From the NCBI GenBank assembly GCA_907165065.1, contig OU015540.1, forward strand, positions 682,001 through 746,000: a DNA stretch of 64,000 nucleotides, given 5' to 3'. Origin of the DNA: Caprimulgus europaeus. Taxonomy: Eukaryota > Chordata > Aves > Caprimulgiformes > Caprimulgidae. The translations under genes and the position numbers were made by a program. A model generated the notes under the pieces. That model saw nothing but the letters and a program-made list of their open reading frames with translations, was not told the origin of the DNA and did not search any database. This document shows, in pieces, positions 43,603 through 64,000 of the stretch (positions are counted from its first letter, which is position 1; each line of letters opens with the position of its first letter).

Positions 43603-46600
43603 ATGGCCGCAGCCGCCTCCGCCGCCGCCGATGGTAGGAGCCCGCGGTCCCGGCGGCGGGCGGGCGGTGCCGCGGGGCGGGGCGGGGAGGTGCCGGTGCG
43701 GGGAGACGCCCCGGGCGGGGTGGGGGCGGCTGGGCTAGAGCGCGGCCGGGCCGGGCCGGGGCAGTTCGGTTCCCCTCGGTTCCCCTCAGGCCGGGCTCTT
43801 CCTCCCTGGTCCGCTCGCCCGCAGGTGCCGAGGAGCCGGGCATGGAGGCGGAGGAGCTGCCGCTGGGCTGCGGCGGACAGGGCGGCTCGCCGGCGGCGGG
43901 GAGGTCTCCGGAGGAGGAGGAGGAGCGGCGGGAGCCCCCGCAGGCGTCTGTCAGCAACGGCGGCGAGGCGGCGGGCGGGCAGGAGCTGGTGGAGCTGAAG
44001 GTGATCTGGAACAAGAACAAGTACGAGGTGAAGTTCTGCCTGGACAGCACGGGGGCCGAGCTGAAGCAGAAGATCCACTCGCTCACAGGTCTGTGGGGCG
44101 GCCGCCGCCTCCCCGCCGCTGCCCGCGCTGCCCCGGCTCCCCTAACCCCTCTTCTTGCCTTTAGGCCTCCCCCCTGCCATGCAGAAAGTCATGTTCAAGG
44201 GACTGCTGCCAGAGGAGAAAACGTTGCGGGAAATCAAAGTGACAAACGGGGCGAAAATCATGGTGGTTGGCTCTACTATCAATGATGTTTTAGCAGTAAA
44301 TACGCCCAAAGAAGCTGCTCAACAGGAGGTCAAAGCTGAAGAAAATAAAAAGGAGCCGCTCTGCAGACAAAAGGTTATTAATGTCTCAATAACTCCATTC
44401 CTGGCGTGGGGAGCTGGAGGATTTAGATGTGTCTCTTGTAGTGCTGCAGTCACCGCTGAGTCTGCTCCTCCCAAAGCAGGCTGGGGTTCCTCTGTTCACA
44501 GCGGAGTGGTGGCAGAAGGGCTCTGTGCAGGGCTGCTCCAGCAGCACAACGCTGAGCCTGGCGAGGGCTGGGGCTGTGCAGGACACTGCTTGTGCTGGTG
44601 CCTGGCACAGCCACGTGTTTCAGACAGGGAATGGTAAATAACAGAAATGTTTCATGGTTGTTAGGTCAAAGGCAGTCTAGATTAATTTTGTCTAAAAACT
44701 AGATAATTTTTATTGGCATAGAAGAATTTGGTCTCCAAAAACTGCCTTTAAAGTGAACAGCAAGAGAGCAGTTGCTTCAGCTGTCCCAGCACTGCAGGGA
44801 ACACGGATGTTGAGTATTCCCATCGCACGCTGAAGTGCTGCCTCAGTAGGGAGTGAAGAGGGGGGCAGTGAGGCTTGGTTTGGTGGCAGGGCTGCAGTGT
44901 TATGGGCTGATAAGGGATTTTCAGCTGAAGGTATTACCAGCCCCACACCTTCCTCAAAATAAACTTGATTAAAAATTAAATGGCGCCTCACTGAACTGCA
45001 ACCTCTATGAAACCTGCTTTTGTTTCTCTGTAATTTGTCATAGTTCACCTTCACTGTAAGCTCCACCATTGTTTAAAGGTACTCAGCAACCGACAGGCTG
45101 TGAGCATGGTTTTCTTAGTCACTGCTGCTCTAATCTGCCCTGGTTGGGTGCTGTGTGGCGGTGTGCTGCACTGGCAGGTGTGGAGGGTTCTGCTGTTCCC
45201 TGGGTATAACACTTGACTGTTAAAGCTGCCTTGCCAGACGCCAGTGATGTGATCCAGCATGTGCAATATTGAAGTGGCACTGGGGGGTTCTTCAGTTGTT
45301 TCAGCAATATATCTATGTATGTATACTCTAGAAGGGATGTGACCCTTTGCATTATATTGGGGTTTTATTCATTTGTATAATTTCTTTAGGTTGTCATAAA
45401 ACCTGCTGGGTTAACTTTGAAAATTAACTGTTCCTGTGTGACAAGTGACTGTGGATAGTCCTTAACTGTCTCTTAGTGCTGTGGGAAGTAAACTGAAAAG
45501 CTGTGCTGTGTTTCTGTCAATTCTAATTCCTGTTTTTCTGTTGTAGCAACACAGAAAAGTATTGGATAAAGGAAAACCTGATGATGTAATGCCTTCTGTC
45601 AAAGGTGTTCAGGTAAGTAAATATGTCAAAGAGACATTGTCGTAACCAGAAGAGAGAGACCTTTTTGTGGTTTGAGACTTTTCTATGCTGGTTCAATTGT
45701 TCTTTGCTATCTTGGCAGAAAACTGGAAAGATGGATCATCTTTGTGCTTAAAAAGTTAAGAGGATGTAGCTTTTCCTGTTAAAGTCCTGCTCTGTGGCTG
45801 ACTATGTTGCCTCTTTGTAGGAGCGCCTGCCGACAGTGCCGTTATCTGGCATGTACAACAAGTCAGGGGGGAAAGTCAGATTGACCTTCAAACTTGAGCA
45901 AGACCAGCTCTGGATTGGTACAAAAGGTGAGCAACTCCTAAACTCTGAGATGAATAATTGATAATTGGGCTATAAGTGAATTGTGTGGCCTAGAAATAGC
46001 TTCTGGTGTGACTAAGTTGTGTTTAGGGAATAATGTTGGTGTTTTGATACTTCAAAGTTAAGTTTTGCTGCCTCTCCTCGAATGCCATTCTCCCAGATCA
46101 TTGAATATGACTTGATCCTTCTGTTCTTGAAAAACTCGAGTTCAGTTGTGCCAGTAGATTAGTGTTCCAGTCTGCTATTCATAGCTCCAATTGCAAATAA
46201 TAATAATATTTGGCATTTCTAGCATATCTCAAAAGCACTTCATAAACATTGGTTTGATGCCAACTTCACACAGAGGCTCAATGGCTTGGCTGAGGCTCGA
46301 AAGGGAATCTTAGAACCGGGATTAAAAGTAGGAGTGCTGGCATCTCTGTCATTATCTGTCCTTCCAACCAAAATTAGGTGGGTGTCTTGTTTCAGTGATG
46401 CACAACTGCAGAAACTGTGGCATGTGTGGCTGTGCAGAGGAATCAGTTTACTGTCTTGGGTGGTACCAGGAGGAGCTGAAAGTGCTGTGGTGATAGCGTG
46501 CATTGCTGAGGCTGTCTCAGATAGCCCCTGCCTCCAGAGGAAGCTCAGATAGCCCCTGCCTCCAGAGGAAGCTCAGATAGCCCCTGCCTCCAGAGGAAGC

Positions 46601-49600
46601 TCAGATAGCCCCTGCCTCCAGAGGAAGCTCAGATAGCCCCTGCCTCCAGAGGAAGCTGTGCTCCTTTAGTTTGACCAGGATGGGGCAATATCAGAGTGAT
46701 GAGCAAGAGGAATAGGAGTGCGTGCTCGCTGTCCCAGTAAAGTAACCCAGCTGAATAGGAGCGTTAGCTTTGGATGGCACCTCCACCTGCTACACTATTT
46801 CCAAAGTAAGCAGAAACCTCAGAAGTTTTTGGCCTTTCCTTTGTAGGACAGACCTGACTGTGAAGATTTTTCTGTCTTTAAAACCTCTTCCAGTACCAGC
46901 TGCAGTGATTTTTCTCCTGGGCTAAGTGATGGAGCGAGACACTGGGTTTTTTTTCCCTCTATAGGTTGGGCAGGCAGATCATTTCATTACTGATAATGTG
47001 TTCTAAATGCATTACCTAAATACTTAGTATTTAGGTAATTAATCCTCTTCCTTCACCTTCTAGCCGAGTTTCAAGTGTAGTATTTCTGAAGTGTTCCAGA
47101 TGAGAGTTTCGTAAGCTGTGAAATTTGATTCTTCTCGTAGTCGTCTCTCTTTGATGTAACCTGTTTCCCTACTTCCCCAAATTAGCAGCTGCTTGTGTCC
47201 TCTAGGGAATGGTTGTAATTGCTGGCTGTTGTTGGGAAAAGCTGCTTCCTGCTCTGAGAAACTCACAGTGGATGCCAGCACATAAGGCCTAGAATCAAAC
47301 CAGCTGGGTGTTAACACAGGTTTGCACGTGCTGGTCCTGGAAAGTTGGAATGGATTCCTCCCCACACAGCCTCCCTGTGCTTCACACACCGCTCTGCACG
47401 GCTCTGTAGTCTGAGCCTTGGCACAGGGGGATGTTTCTTAGTTGCTTCGTGTCTTTTTCATAGAGGAACTGATAATGTGGATTTGTCTGTTGCTGGGATA
47501 TTGTGAAGAGTAATTGATTTGCAGGATGCTAAGTGAGTGAAAAGTAAGATGTTCCTCAGTGAATGTTGTGAGTCTGGCTGGGGTAGTTTGGAGTCAGCTT
47601 ACTTACAGCACTGAGGTAGAGAATATTCATCTTCACGTGACCTAGTTTATCTCCTTGTTTGCCTTTTTTAAGTAGGTGCTTTTTTTCTGGATCACACAGA
47701 TCAGATGTTTCTAAGGAACTTCTGTTTCTCCTTTGTAGAGTGTTTGTGGTTTGCTCTGTCTTATATCCAAGAAAATAATTTTAGGCTGACACTGAAAGCT
47801 GGAACTGAAAGGATCTTGGAGTTAAGTCTTCAGAAAGAAGTGAGGACAGAACTGAGATAGAAAAAGTCTGCCATGACCCATGTACTTTGTCATTGTGTTG
47901 GTTTCCTCTGGCTGGCTGACATTGCTCTCTCATGTAATTGTAGTCATCTTTCCTTTCCGTTTCTCTTTTTGGTTCTTTCCCCATTTCTCATTCATATTTC
48001 CCTCCCTGTGCTTTTACAGTAGCAGTTGAACACTGCCTCAAGGTAAAGCCAGGACTAGGCTCCCAAAGAGCTGGTTAACCTGTCTTCCTTCAGCTCTTTC
48101 AGCCCTGTCATTTGTAGAGCTTAGGATAATCCTTGGGAGTCGGTCCCGAGTGCTCTGGACCAGCTTTCAGGATGGTCAGGAGTCCTGCAGGCCCGAGTGG
48201 AGTCCCTCATGGGGGAACATTAGCTAAAGCCAGGGTTTAGGACACACTCATTTTAGGCCCAAATCAGGTATGCTGAAGTACTTAATGGGGTGCAGAGACA
48301 TAAGATAGGAGGAACTCTGTGACCCTGTTTTGGATTCCTTTAAATTATGAGCGTGCCAGCTGTGGGGTAAGTGTTGATGTTGAAGACAAGCTCCTCAGCA
48401 GCAGGTATCCAAAGCTCACCCAAAGAGGAGACTGCTGACAGGAGGAGCTTTCAGAAGTGGTGGAGGTAATGGACATGAATATGAAATACTGCTTCTTCAT
48501 ATACCAGAAATAATACTGTGATCAATTTTAATGTAGAGAGAACAGAAAAGTTACCCATGGGGTCCATTAAAAATGTGGTGAGTGAACCTATTGAAGGACA
48601 TGAGGATTATCACATGATGGTAAGTAAAGCCTCTAATATCAGTCTAATTATTTTATGCAAATACACAGAAGTAAGGCTTTTGAAACAGAGTGAGTCAGAG
48701 ACAGACAGTGATACCAGCCTGGTGTGTTGTGGAAGGTGGAAGTGTGGACACGGGCTGCTGCCACAGATAGTGTTGGTATTTTGGGGGCATATTGAGTGTC
48801 TGCTGCTTTGTGGTGATCTGAGCTGGTTTCACACCAGCCTTAGTGCTTGAGCATTATTTCCTGTCCTCTGTCTTGTGACAACGTCACAACAGTAAAAATG
48901 CCCACCACATAGCTTGTGATTTCTTAATGTTAGTGATATTTTCCTGTATCTGGTTTAATTTCTTGTTTCTATTGTATTTGTATAAACAAGAGCCTTTGCT
49001 GAACTTAAAAAAAAAAAGTTAATATTTTTTCTCATATGTAATTTTCTGACAAACTGGTATTGGGTCTAGAAAAGTTACACTTTTAAGAAGAGAGTGGTGT
49101 TAATTCCACTGAATTTTTGGCTGTTTCTTTGAATCTTTGGGTTTTTTTTGAGGTCTTGCTTTCCAAAGTACAGTAACTAACTTTTAATGTTAAAATAAGT
49201 TCCTTACATAAGTCTATTTCCTTCTTCAGTGGAAGAAAAGGAAATGTTGTGCCTTAAAATTATTGTCTGCAGGAGGATGCTGAACTAGTCTTTGTCCAAA
49301 TACCTGATTTTTGGTCACCCGTGTAAGCAAATGTCCTCTTCAGAATATAATGCAATAAACTCTTATCCCAAAGCAAGGACAGAGGTTACTGACATGTGGT
49401 GGTGTTCCTCTCCTATGTATCCTGACCTAAGCTGGGAATAGGATGTTGTGTCTGAACATAAAATTCCATGAAACTTTATGAGAACGTGGTGATTGTCGTG
49501 TTTAGCTCCTGTTTGGCTTCTCAGCTCTGTCATTGCTTCAGAGACTTCGAGTTGCACTTCAGGTTCTGTCTTGCAGAATAATTTCCTCACGTTCTTGGAA

Positions 49601-49943
49601 CTGGCCAAGAGGTTTTGTGGCTGCTCTGATACCGTAAAAGGAAAGAGCTGGTCATTTTAATTGGCACTTTGCAGCTCCTGCTCCCTGGGGAGTGCTGCTC
49701 GGAGAGCTGTGGTGTGCCCCACGCGCTGGAAGGCGGCGGTGGGTGTCGATTCCGCGGCGGGTGCGCGGTGCCTGCCGCTGCCCTGGGCTGTTCTGCTTCC
49801 CTTTGTCAATGCTCTCCTTTTTGACTTTGCAGGCATTTCAGCTGGGCCCAACAGAAGCGTCTTACTACTGGGTCTATTGGGTACCGACTCAATATGTTGA
49901 TGCAATCAAAGACACGGTGCTGGGGAAGTGGCAGTATTTTTGA
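43603..49943 (+). CDS. UBFD1: Ubiquitin family domain-containing protein 1
   Basis: The predicted protein has one ubiquitin-like domain. It is known as a ubiquitin-binding protein tied to NF-kappa-B signalling, but its role is not well defined. Coding exons: 43603-43633, 43825-44088, 44165-44373, 45547-45612, 45821-45926, 48537-48619, 49833-49943 (with TGA). All joins are in frame, giving 289 aa; human is about 309. The N-terminal 63 residues are low-complexity, rich in Ala, Gly and Glu. The ubiquitin-like fold covers about 64-140 (ELVELKVIWNKNKYEVKF, ELKQKIHSLTGLPPAMQKVM, GAKIMVVGSTINDVL). The C-terminal half is very highly conserved (RLPTVPLSGMYNKSGGKVRL, ASYYWVYWVPTQYVDAIKDT, ending GKWQYF). 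The start is the first ATG giving the family N-terminus MAAAA. Intron 5 is the longest (2.6 kb) and holds a tandem repeat. Confidence 0.97.
46190..46345. repeat. Possible MIR-like ancient SINE in UBFD1 intron 5
   Basis: The order of features resembles a diverged MIR-type SINE: an 'aataataataatat' run, 'aaagcacttcataaacattg', 'ggcttggctgaggctcgaaa', then 'gaatcttagaaccgggatta'. Its boundaries and family are uncertain. Confidence 0.4.
46518..46657. repeat. 28-bp minisatellite, five perfect copies
   Basis: The unit begins cagatagcccctgcctccag and ends aggaagct (28 bases). It is repeated five times head to tail with no mismatch (46518, 46546, 46574, 46602, 46630). It is in UBFD1 intron 5, about 1.9 kb before exon 6, and has no coding role. 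Confidence 0.97.
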
Positions 49944-50042
49944 AAGCACGCTCACCTCTGGCACAGGAGAATGGCACAAAGCTAAGGACACTGCTGGGAG
50001 AGGCCTCCAACATCCCTGGATGTGATAGTCCTGGAACTTGTT

Positions 50043-50048
50043 AATAAA
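50043..50048 (+). terminator. UBFD1 proximal polyadenylation signal
   Basis: AATAAA lies 100 bases after the UBFD1 stop codon. A second AATAAA at 50,183-50,188 could give a slightly longer 3' UTR. Confidence 0.65.
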
Positions 50049-50188
50049 ATACGCTAAACGAGGCATTGATGGAAGCCAGAGGTGATGTTCTTTCACCATT
50101 AGTTTACTTTTAACTTAAAAATTTCACCATCCCTTTTCTGCAGTCAGCTTCAACCATATTTAAAGCAAATACAATGGAAATCAATAAA

Positions 50189-53100
50189 CCTTAATTCACA
50201 AAATATTGTGTGTAATACAGTTAAATCTGCTGAGAGTTGATCTTCCAATTTAGTTATAAAAAGAAAATATTGCAATGTATTATTGAGGATTTTTTACATG
50301 GTTTGAACAAAAACAAATATTTTCATAATCTTTCAGTTACAAGCGTTAGACTTGATTTAGTTACTTGGTCGTGACTGAGAATTTCAGAAACAGTTTTTTA
50401 AAAATAAACTTTAACCAGTATGCAAAATTGATGTTTAGTAAGCCATATTCTACTGGCCCTTTTATTTCCAGTTGAACTCTTTGGTAGCAAAACTCATTTT
50501 GGTTTATTTTCCAACCCAAAGGTGCCCTGCTTTTTTTTTCTTTTAAATTATTTTTCCTCCAGTACTGGAAGCTCTGGGTTGGTTCTTTGTGGGGCATGTT
50601 TGGAGCAGACGAATACCACTGTGGGTGGTTTGTAACCGCAGTGACCCAGTGCTGCTTGCTGTCCCCTTCCACGCCACCTCGGTGGGTCCCCTCCTGCCCG
50701 CACGCCTGTGCTCTGGTGCTGCCTCCTGCCCTGGCCTTGCAGTGTTTTTTGGAGCGTTTTCTTGATCATGCATGTTACAGTGCAGAGTAACTTTGCAGCT
50801 GTTGTGCTGGCACACTTACCTGTCTGCCTGAGGAAACCCTGCCGAGCCTGCGTCGCGCTGCCGGTGTGAGCGGGGTGGAGCAGTGACGGGGTGAGCCAGG
50901 GACCTCCTGCGTGTGCGGGGACGAGAGGCGCTCGGATGCCCCTTTGGACCCTCAACCATCGCAGTGGTCTTGTGTGGCCTGGGTTTGAAAATTTATAGTG
51001 ATCTTACCAGTGAATCTTACCAAATTCAAAATCTATCCAGCAACTGATCTTCTGGAATTAAATCACCTTTCAGCTTTGCTCTTGCTCAAGCTCACAGGAA
51101 GCTCTCGCGCCTCATCCTCGCCTTCGAATTCACGCTCCTCGCCTTTGCTTTGTGACGTTCTGCGTGTCATCTCAGCAAGTCACGTGCCATTTACCTCAGG
51201 TTTTCTGGATGGACCTTTCAGTCCTGGAAAGGTGCACACCCTTAACAGCCTGTGTTGTGCAGACTGCATCAGTCTTGCTCTGTGTTAAACCTGCATCTAT
51301 CAGATCGCTGTTCTTTTGTTAACGCTGTAGGCTCGATACTGCTCACTGCAAGTAGCTCAGCATTTAGTGCATCTCCTGGAGAAGTAGCTCTGTAGGAATA
51401 GCTGATTTTAATCTATTCCATGTCCATTTTTCACTCTGCTTGAAACAGCCCAGTTGAAACTCGGCACGTGCAAATTCCCAAATGAGTATTTATTTTACTT
51501 TATTTTATTTGAGAGACTGGGAAAAGTGTTCGCTTCATGGTCTGTGTCAAGATGATGTATTTAGACTCTTGATAGCAACATAAGCAACTTTTGTGTTTTC
51601 AGTTAGAACATTCATGCAGTATGAATTCTAAAGGTGTTTCATATCCTACATATAAACTAGTGGTGTGCTCGTTACTCTCGTAGCTTGAGATGTTTCCTTT
51701 CTGTACAGAAGCCACCAGCAGCGTGTCCCGACATCGGTGCACTGAGACAGGAGCTCACCCTGCGCGGTGCTGTGTCCCGGGGACAGCTCCCTGCCAACGC
51801 TCGCGGCGTGCGGGTGCAGGTAGTGGAGCTGGTTAGTTGGAGATAAAATTGCAAATTGAATGCAGCTGTGGCAGTTCCAGTGGCCAGTCCTGCTGCTGGG
51901 GCTGCCATTCAAAGTTCAGTACCTGGGGGATTGCACACGCTGCAGTATTGAGAGGATTGGCGGTGGCTTCTTCTGTCACTTGAGGTCACCTTTGCACTCG
52001 CTGTCCCCTTGATTCTGTGATTAGCAGCTTCCACTCGCTACTTGACTTGTTTGGACCTGTCTGTACCTCTGCTCATGTTCCCTTTTCCTTTCCTGCTCTT
52101 TCATCTGCTTGCTCCTTGAGAGGACAAGTCTCTCAGATCCGGTGGCTCCAGTGCCCGGTGCAGTGACGCGGGTGAGTACGCTCTGCTGCGGGTGCGCGGG
52201 AGGGCGGGTACCGCTCTGCCGCTGCCAGGAGGGCACCTGGGCCCGGGGCGCAGGGCAGCACCCGGGGGTCCCGTCTGCTCCTTTCCCCGGGGCACCGTGA
52301 CCCTGCACCGGGGCCAGGTACAACCGAGCATCGCAAAAGAAACTGAGTGAAAACTGGGTTACAAAGCGACTTTAAACATGGAGAAGGAAATGCTGTAAAC
52401 TACGAAAATGTGACTCTACTTGGGTGCTTCTTTTCAAGTCGATTTGATTTGAAATTGTTTCCCTTTTTTGTTCTGTGTGCAAAGTTTGAATTAAAATACA
52501 GGAAAGCGATACTTATGTAAAATGCTTTAATTGGTGTTTGTTGGCCTAATATAGGAAGTTTCTTGGGAGTTCACTGAAATGAATATCCCAACTGAACCTA
52601 GCAGCACTGCTTTTAAGATCCTTTCTCTTTCAGAATGGTGTGGAGCTCTGGTACATACCGCTTTTTCCAAGGCAATTATTGACATTAACTAATGACCATT
52701 AAAACATCTCAGAAAACACCACCTCTTCAGTTGGGCAGTGTTACAGCTTGCCTGACTGGGGAGCCCTTTGCTGGCCTCTCTCTTGACTTTGGGTTTTACT
52801 CTCTGATAACTGTGATTGTCTCCGGGGCAGGTTCAGCGTAAGAAATGGTCCCGCAGAGGAATTTAGCCATTAGTCCTCGGTAAGACAGGAGCATTGTGAG
52901 TAAGGAGCAGATATAATCAATGTTTTGAGTTGGCTGATAAAGGTTGTTTGGAGATCCAATGTGTAATCTTCTGTAGGAAGTTCATGGCAATGCCTGATGA
53001 TGCTGACACAAAAGTGGATTTCAGTTAAATTACAATTTACCGGTGTCCTTTCGGAGGAGGTGTATGTGTCCCTGCTGTGTGTGTGCAGTTCCCTGTGAGC

Positions 53101-55240
53101 ACTTTGGGGTGCGATTCCTTGTGAAGTTGTATCAAGTGCTTTGCTGGGTTTATTAATTGGGGATCAAAGCAGCCGTGGGATCCCACAGAACCAAGCTTTG
53201 CTGGCGGCTGGTCCCAGTGCCCCCGGGCAGCGGCTCCCTCCGCGCTGCCGCCCTGCCCGGGGGGTCCTGCCGCAGCCCCGAGCCCTGCACGCCCCGTTCC
53301 ATGGCGTTGGGCTTGCAGGTCACCTGTGTGCTGTCCCTGTCCCTCTCCATCCGGCTCTGTGGGTTCCTTCTCTCCTCGTCCCGAGCTGAGTGTCCCTTCT
53401 CTGTGCATCCCAGGTGTAAACAGGGCCTGGGTTAGTATCGAGTTAGGAGTGGAAAAGTTCCGCCCTGAGCCGTGTTTGGGTTTGAACAGAGGCTGGATCT
53501 GGCATGAAAATCTTGTATTACTCGCAAGTTTTTCGTATCAAGTTTATGATTAAAGTAGATAATTAATTTCCATTAATGACATTGATGAGAAATGTAACTA
53601 AAATAAGGGTGTTATGATGGTGACAGAGAAGAAGTGATCCAAATTCACAGAACTTGAGAAGAAACCCAACGCGCACGACGCCGTAACCGGTAACACACGC
53701 ACAACGGCTGCATCTTGTTCTCGGCGCAGTTCGTGTCCGTCGCTTCTTCGTCCTCGAGGGGCCAAAGAGAAGCCATTCACGTGCTGTGACGCTGGCAAGG
53801 TGCCACCCTGAGGTGCTCTGCTCCACACTCTCCCCTCCCGGTCGCGGTGTTCCCGTATTGCTGCCGGTGAAGCCGCGGTTGGGCTCGGGCACAGCACGCT
53901 CCTGCTCCGGCTGCTCCCTGCGCCGGCTCTGCGGGGCGAGGTTTGTTTCCAGACTTTTCTCCTCCTGTTTACTTTTTCTTCCTTTATAACTTGATTTTTC
54001 CAATGGTGCTGTTTTCGTTTCAAGTTTTGTACTCCAGCCTTTCGCCACCTGTTGGGATCAGGTTGTTGGCATCTTGTTTTGTTAATTAATGTCCTTGTCA
54101 CTGGGGGGAGGGAGGAGGGCGACCAGGAGAGCTGTCACCAGTCTTGTATGAAACGTGGCCATTTTACCTTCTAGCCAAGGATTCACTTTCTGTGGCTCAT
54201 GGAAGTTCACGGTGTCTTATCCATATTCTGAGCAATTCATTCTTTGGTTTTATATTAACAACAACAAAATCTTAGATGTTTGTGTCCATTGCAGATTTAT
54301 TTTAAATGGAATATGTAAGTACCATGTATTATGGTATTTTTAAATAATCTATTGCCTATTTCAGGGGAGGGGGGAGATGACAAATATTTAGTCTTAGATT
54401 TGCACTGCTGGATTTTTTTAAGTGTAACCTTGACTGGTTATCCTATTGTTTTATTCTGTAAGATTAGTCCTCTGAATTAAAGTTTGATAATTAAGTATTT
54501 CTGTGTTTGAGTGTTTGAACATTCCGTACCTACTAAGCTGCTTCCTACCTCATGAGCAACTGTTTGCAAATGGTTTGTAGTTAGGGGGTTTTTTTGTAGA
54601 GAGCTGGACTCGGCAGAAATCCATGGGAACCCGTGCTCGTTGTCACGTCTGACGCCAGCAGCGCCTCTCTGCCAGGGCAGGGATTTGGAGATGCTGCTGC
54701 CCTGTGTCACCTACGGAAAGACTGAACTATGAGACCGTTCTCCAGGTCCCTGGCCCAAGCCCGAGTTTAATCTTGGTTTAAACTGCAGATGTCCTGGTTG
54801 TGCTGACCATCCTCACTGTGAATTACAGATTTAGGCAGCTTGTGGTGATGTCAGGAGTCCAGCTTCTGTGTGGGAGCCACAAAAAGCGGGTGCTCAGGAG
54901 AAGCCTGGTGTGTTGGAGCTGGTCAGGTGCTGCTCGTGTTTGCTGCTGCCTGCAGAAACTTTCTCATTATAAAAGAAACGGGCTGAGACAGTTCAATAGT
55001 GTTATCACTGAAATAAACATCTCCACTGAACACGTATGGATCAGCAAGTTCTCGTTCAGGTCCGTGTTCAGGTGTGTCCTAGTGCCAGGGGCAAGGTCGT
55101 AATTCAAGGCGGGGGGGAGTTGGATCCTGCTGGAAATCCCTGTCCATCCCGTTTGGTTTCTCGGGAATGGCTCTGTTCGAAGCAGCAGTGCCCTGCTCCT
55201 TGAAACGCAGCTCAAGATTATTTGAAGTGGGTTGGTAGAA
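50189..55240. other. UBFD1-ERN2 intergenic region, no gene recognised
   Basis: About 5 kb contain no exon that I can assign. In human, NDUFAB1, PALB2, DCTN5 and PLK1 lie between these two genes, and none is detectable here. The sequence alternates AT-rich stretches with short GC- and CpG-richer patches (about 50,640-50,950, 51,720-51,830, 52,130-52,330, 53,180-53,300, 53,640-53,950). Open frames in the patches look like composition artefacts. Part of the left end may be extended UBFD1 3' UTR. Confidence 0.6.
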
Positions 55241-55720
55241 CCGCAGGACCCTGCGTGGAGGGGTGCGGGGGGGCCCGGGGGTGCGGGGCCGGTCCCCTCA
55301 CGCTTTGTCCCGCATTACCAGTGAGAGGAATTTTTCCCAGAACGGAGTTAAAACCGCTGGGATGGGGCCGGTGCCCTCGAGTGTGCGGGGGATGCTGAGC
55401 GCGGGGATGCGGGTCCTTGAGCTGGTGCGAAGGGGTCGGGAAACCGCCGGGCGTGCGGGGGTGTCCCGGAGGTGCGGGGTATCCGGGGGTGTCCGAGGGT
55501 GTCCAGGGGTGCGGTCCGCGCCCTCCCGCCGCCCCCCGCGCTGCCCCCGCCGCTCTGCCGGGCCGGGACCGGGGGCGGGGACCGGGGAGGGCGGCTCGGG
55601 GCCGAGCCGGGGGGGCAGGAAGCCGCATCCTGGATCCGCCCCGGCCCCGCTGACTCACAGCGCGGCGATAAGCGCGGCCCGGCCCGGCTCTGCGCACCGC
55701 GGCCCCGGCATGTCCGGGAC
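55241..55720 (+). promoter_or_regulatory. ERN2 CpG-rich promoter and 5' UTR
   Basis: A GC-dense block with many CpG and G-runs (for example gggaccgggggcggggaccg near 55,565) continues past exon 1 to about 56,260. A GATA-type site (gcgataagcg at about 55,664-55,673) lies about 50 bases before the start codon. The transcription start is not defined by sequence alone. Confidence 0.5.

Positions 55721-64000
<8,280 letters not shown>

Noticed and set aside
50189-55240. Hidden NDUFAB1, PALB2, DCTN5 or PLK1 exons
   Set aside because: I scanned both strands for recognisable protein segments of these genes and found none; the open frames are short and compositional.

Overview
This is vertebrate nuclear DNA, almost certainly from a bird and perhaps a passerine. 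The genes have introns with GT-AG splice sites. The repeats are CR1 LINE fragments plus ERV LTRs of a type common in songbirds. The gene order matches the COG7-GGA2-EARS2-UBFD1 block of human 16p12. I see no operons, CRISPR arrays or prokaryotic features.

Layout. Positions 1-3.3 kb hold a CR1 fragment and unannotated sequence. COG7 (minus, 17 coding exons, 769 aa predicted) runs from 20,967 down to 3,415. GGA2 (minus, 17 coding exons, 638 aa) runs from 34,837 to 22,092. EARS2 (minus, 9 coding exons, 510 aa) runs from 43,234 to 35,648. UBFD1 (plus, 7 coding exons, 289 aa) runs from 43,603 to 49,943 and shares a CpG-rich divergent promoter with EARS2. A 5.8 kb interval follows in which I recognise no gene. 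ERN2 (IRE1 beta; plus) starts at 55,721. Its lumenal domain, membrane segment and the start of its kinase domain (14 exons) are present, and the gene runs off the right edge. I followed the splice phase through every coding exon, and all joins stay in frame.

Functions. COG7 and GGA2 both act in Golgi trafficking (COG tethering complex; clathrin adaptor at the trans-Golgi). EARS2 charges mitochondrial tRNA with glutamate. UBFD1 is a ubiquitin-like-domain protein of poorly known role. ERN2 is an ER-stress sensor of epithelia. The clustering is conserved synteny, not a pathway.

Main points of interest: (1) UBFD1 is followed directly by ERN2 in plus orientation. This differs from the human order and orientation in the way one inversion of the NDUFAB1-PALB2-DCTN5-PLK1-ERN2 block would produce. 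(2) A CR1 ORF2 remnant lies just upstream of COG7 and is open in frame with it. (3) An LTR is nested in a CR1 in COG7 intron 1. (4) An upstream ATG overlaps the ERN2 start. (5) Five identical 28-bp tandem copies sit in a UBFD1 intron. (6) Motifs in GGA2 and ERN2 differ from my recollection of the human proteins. I found no previously undescribed system.
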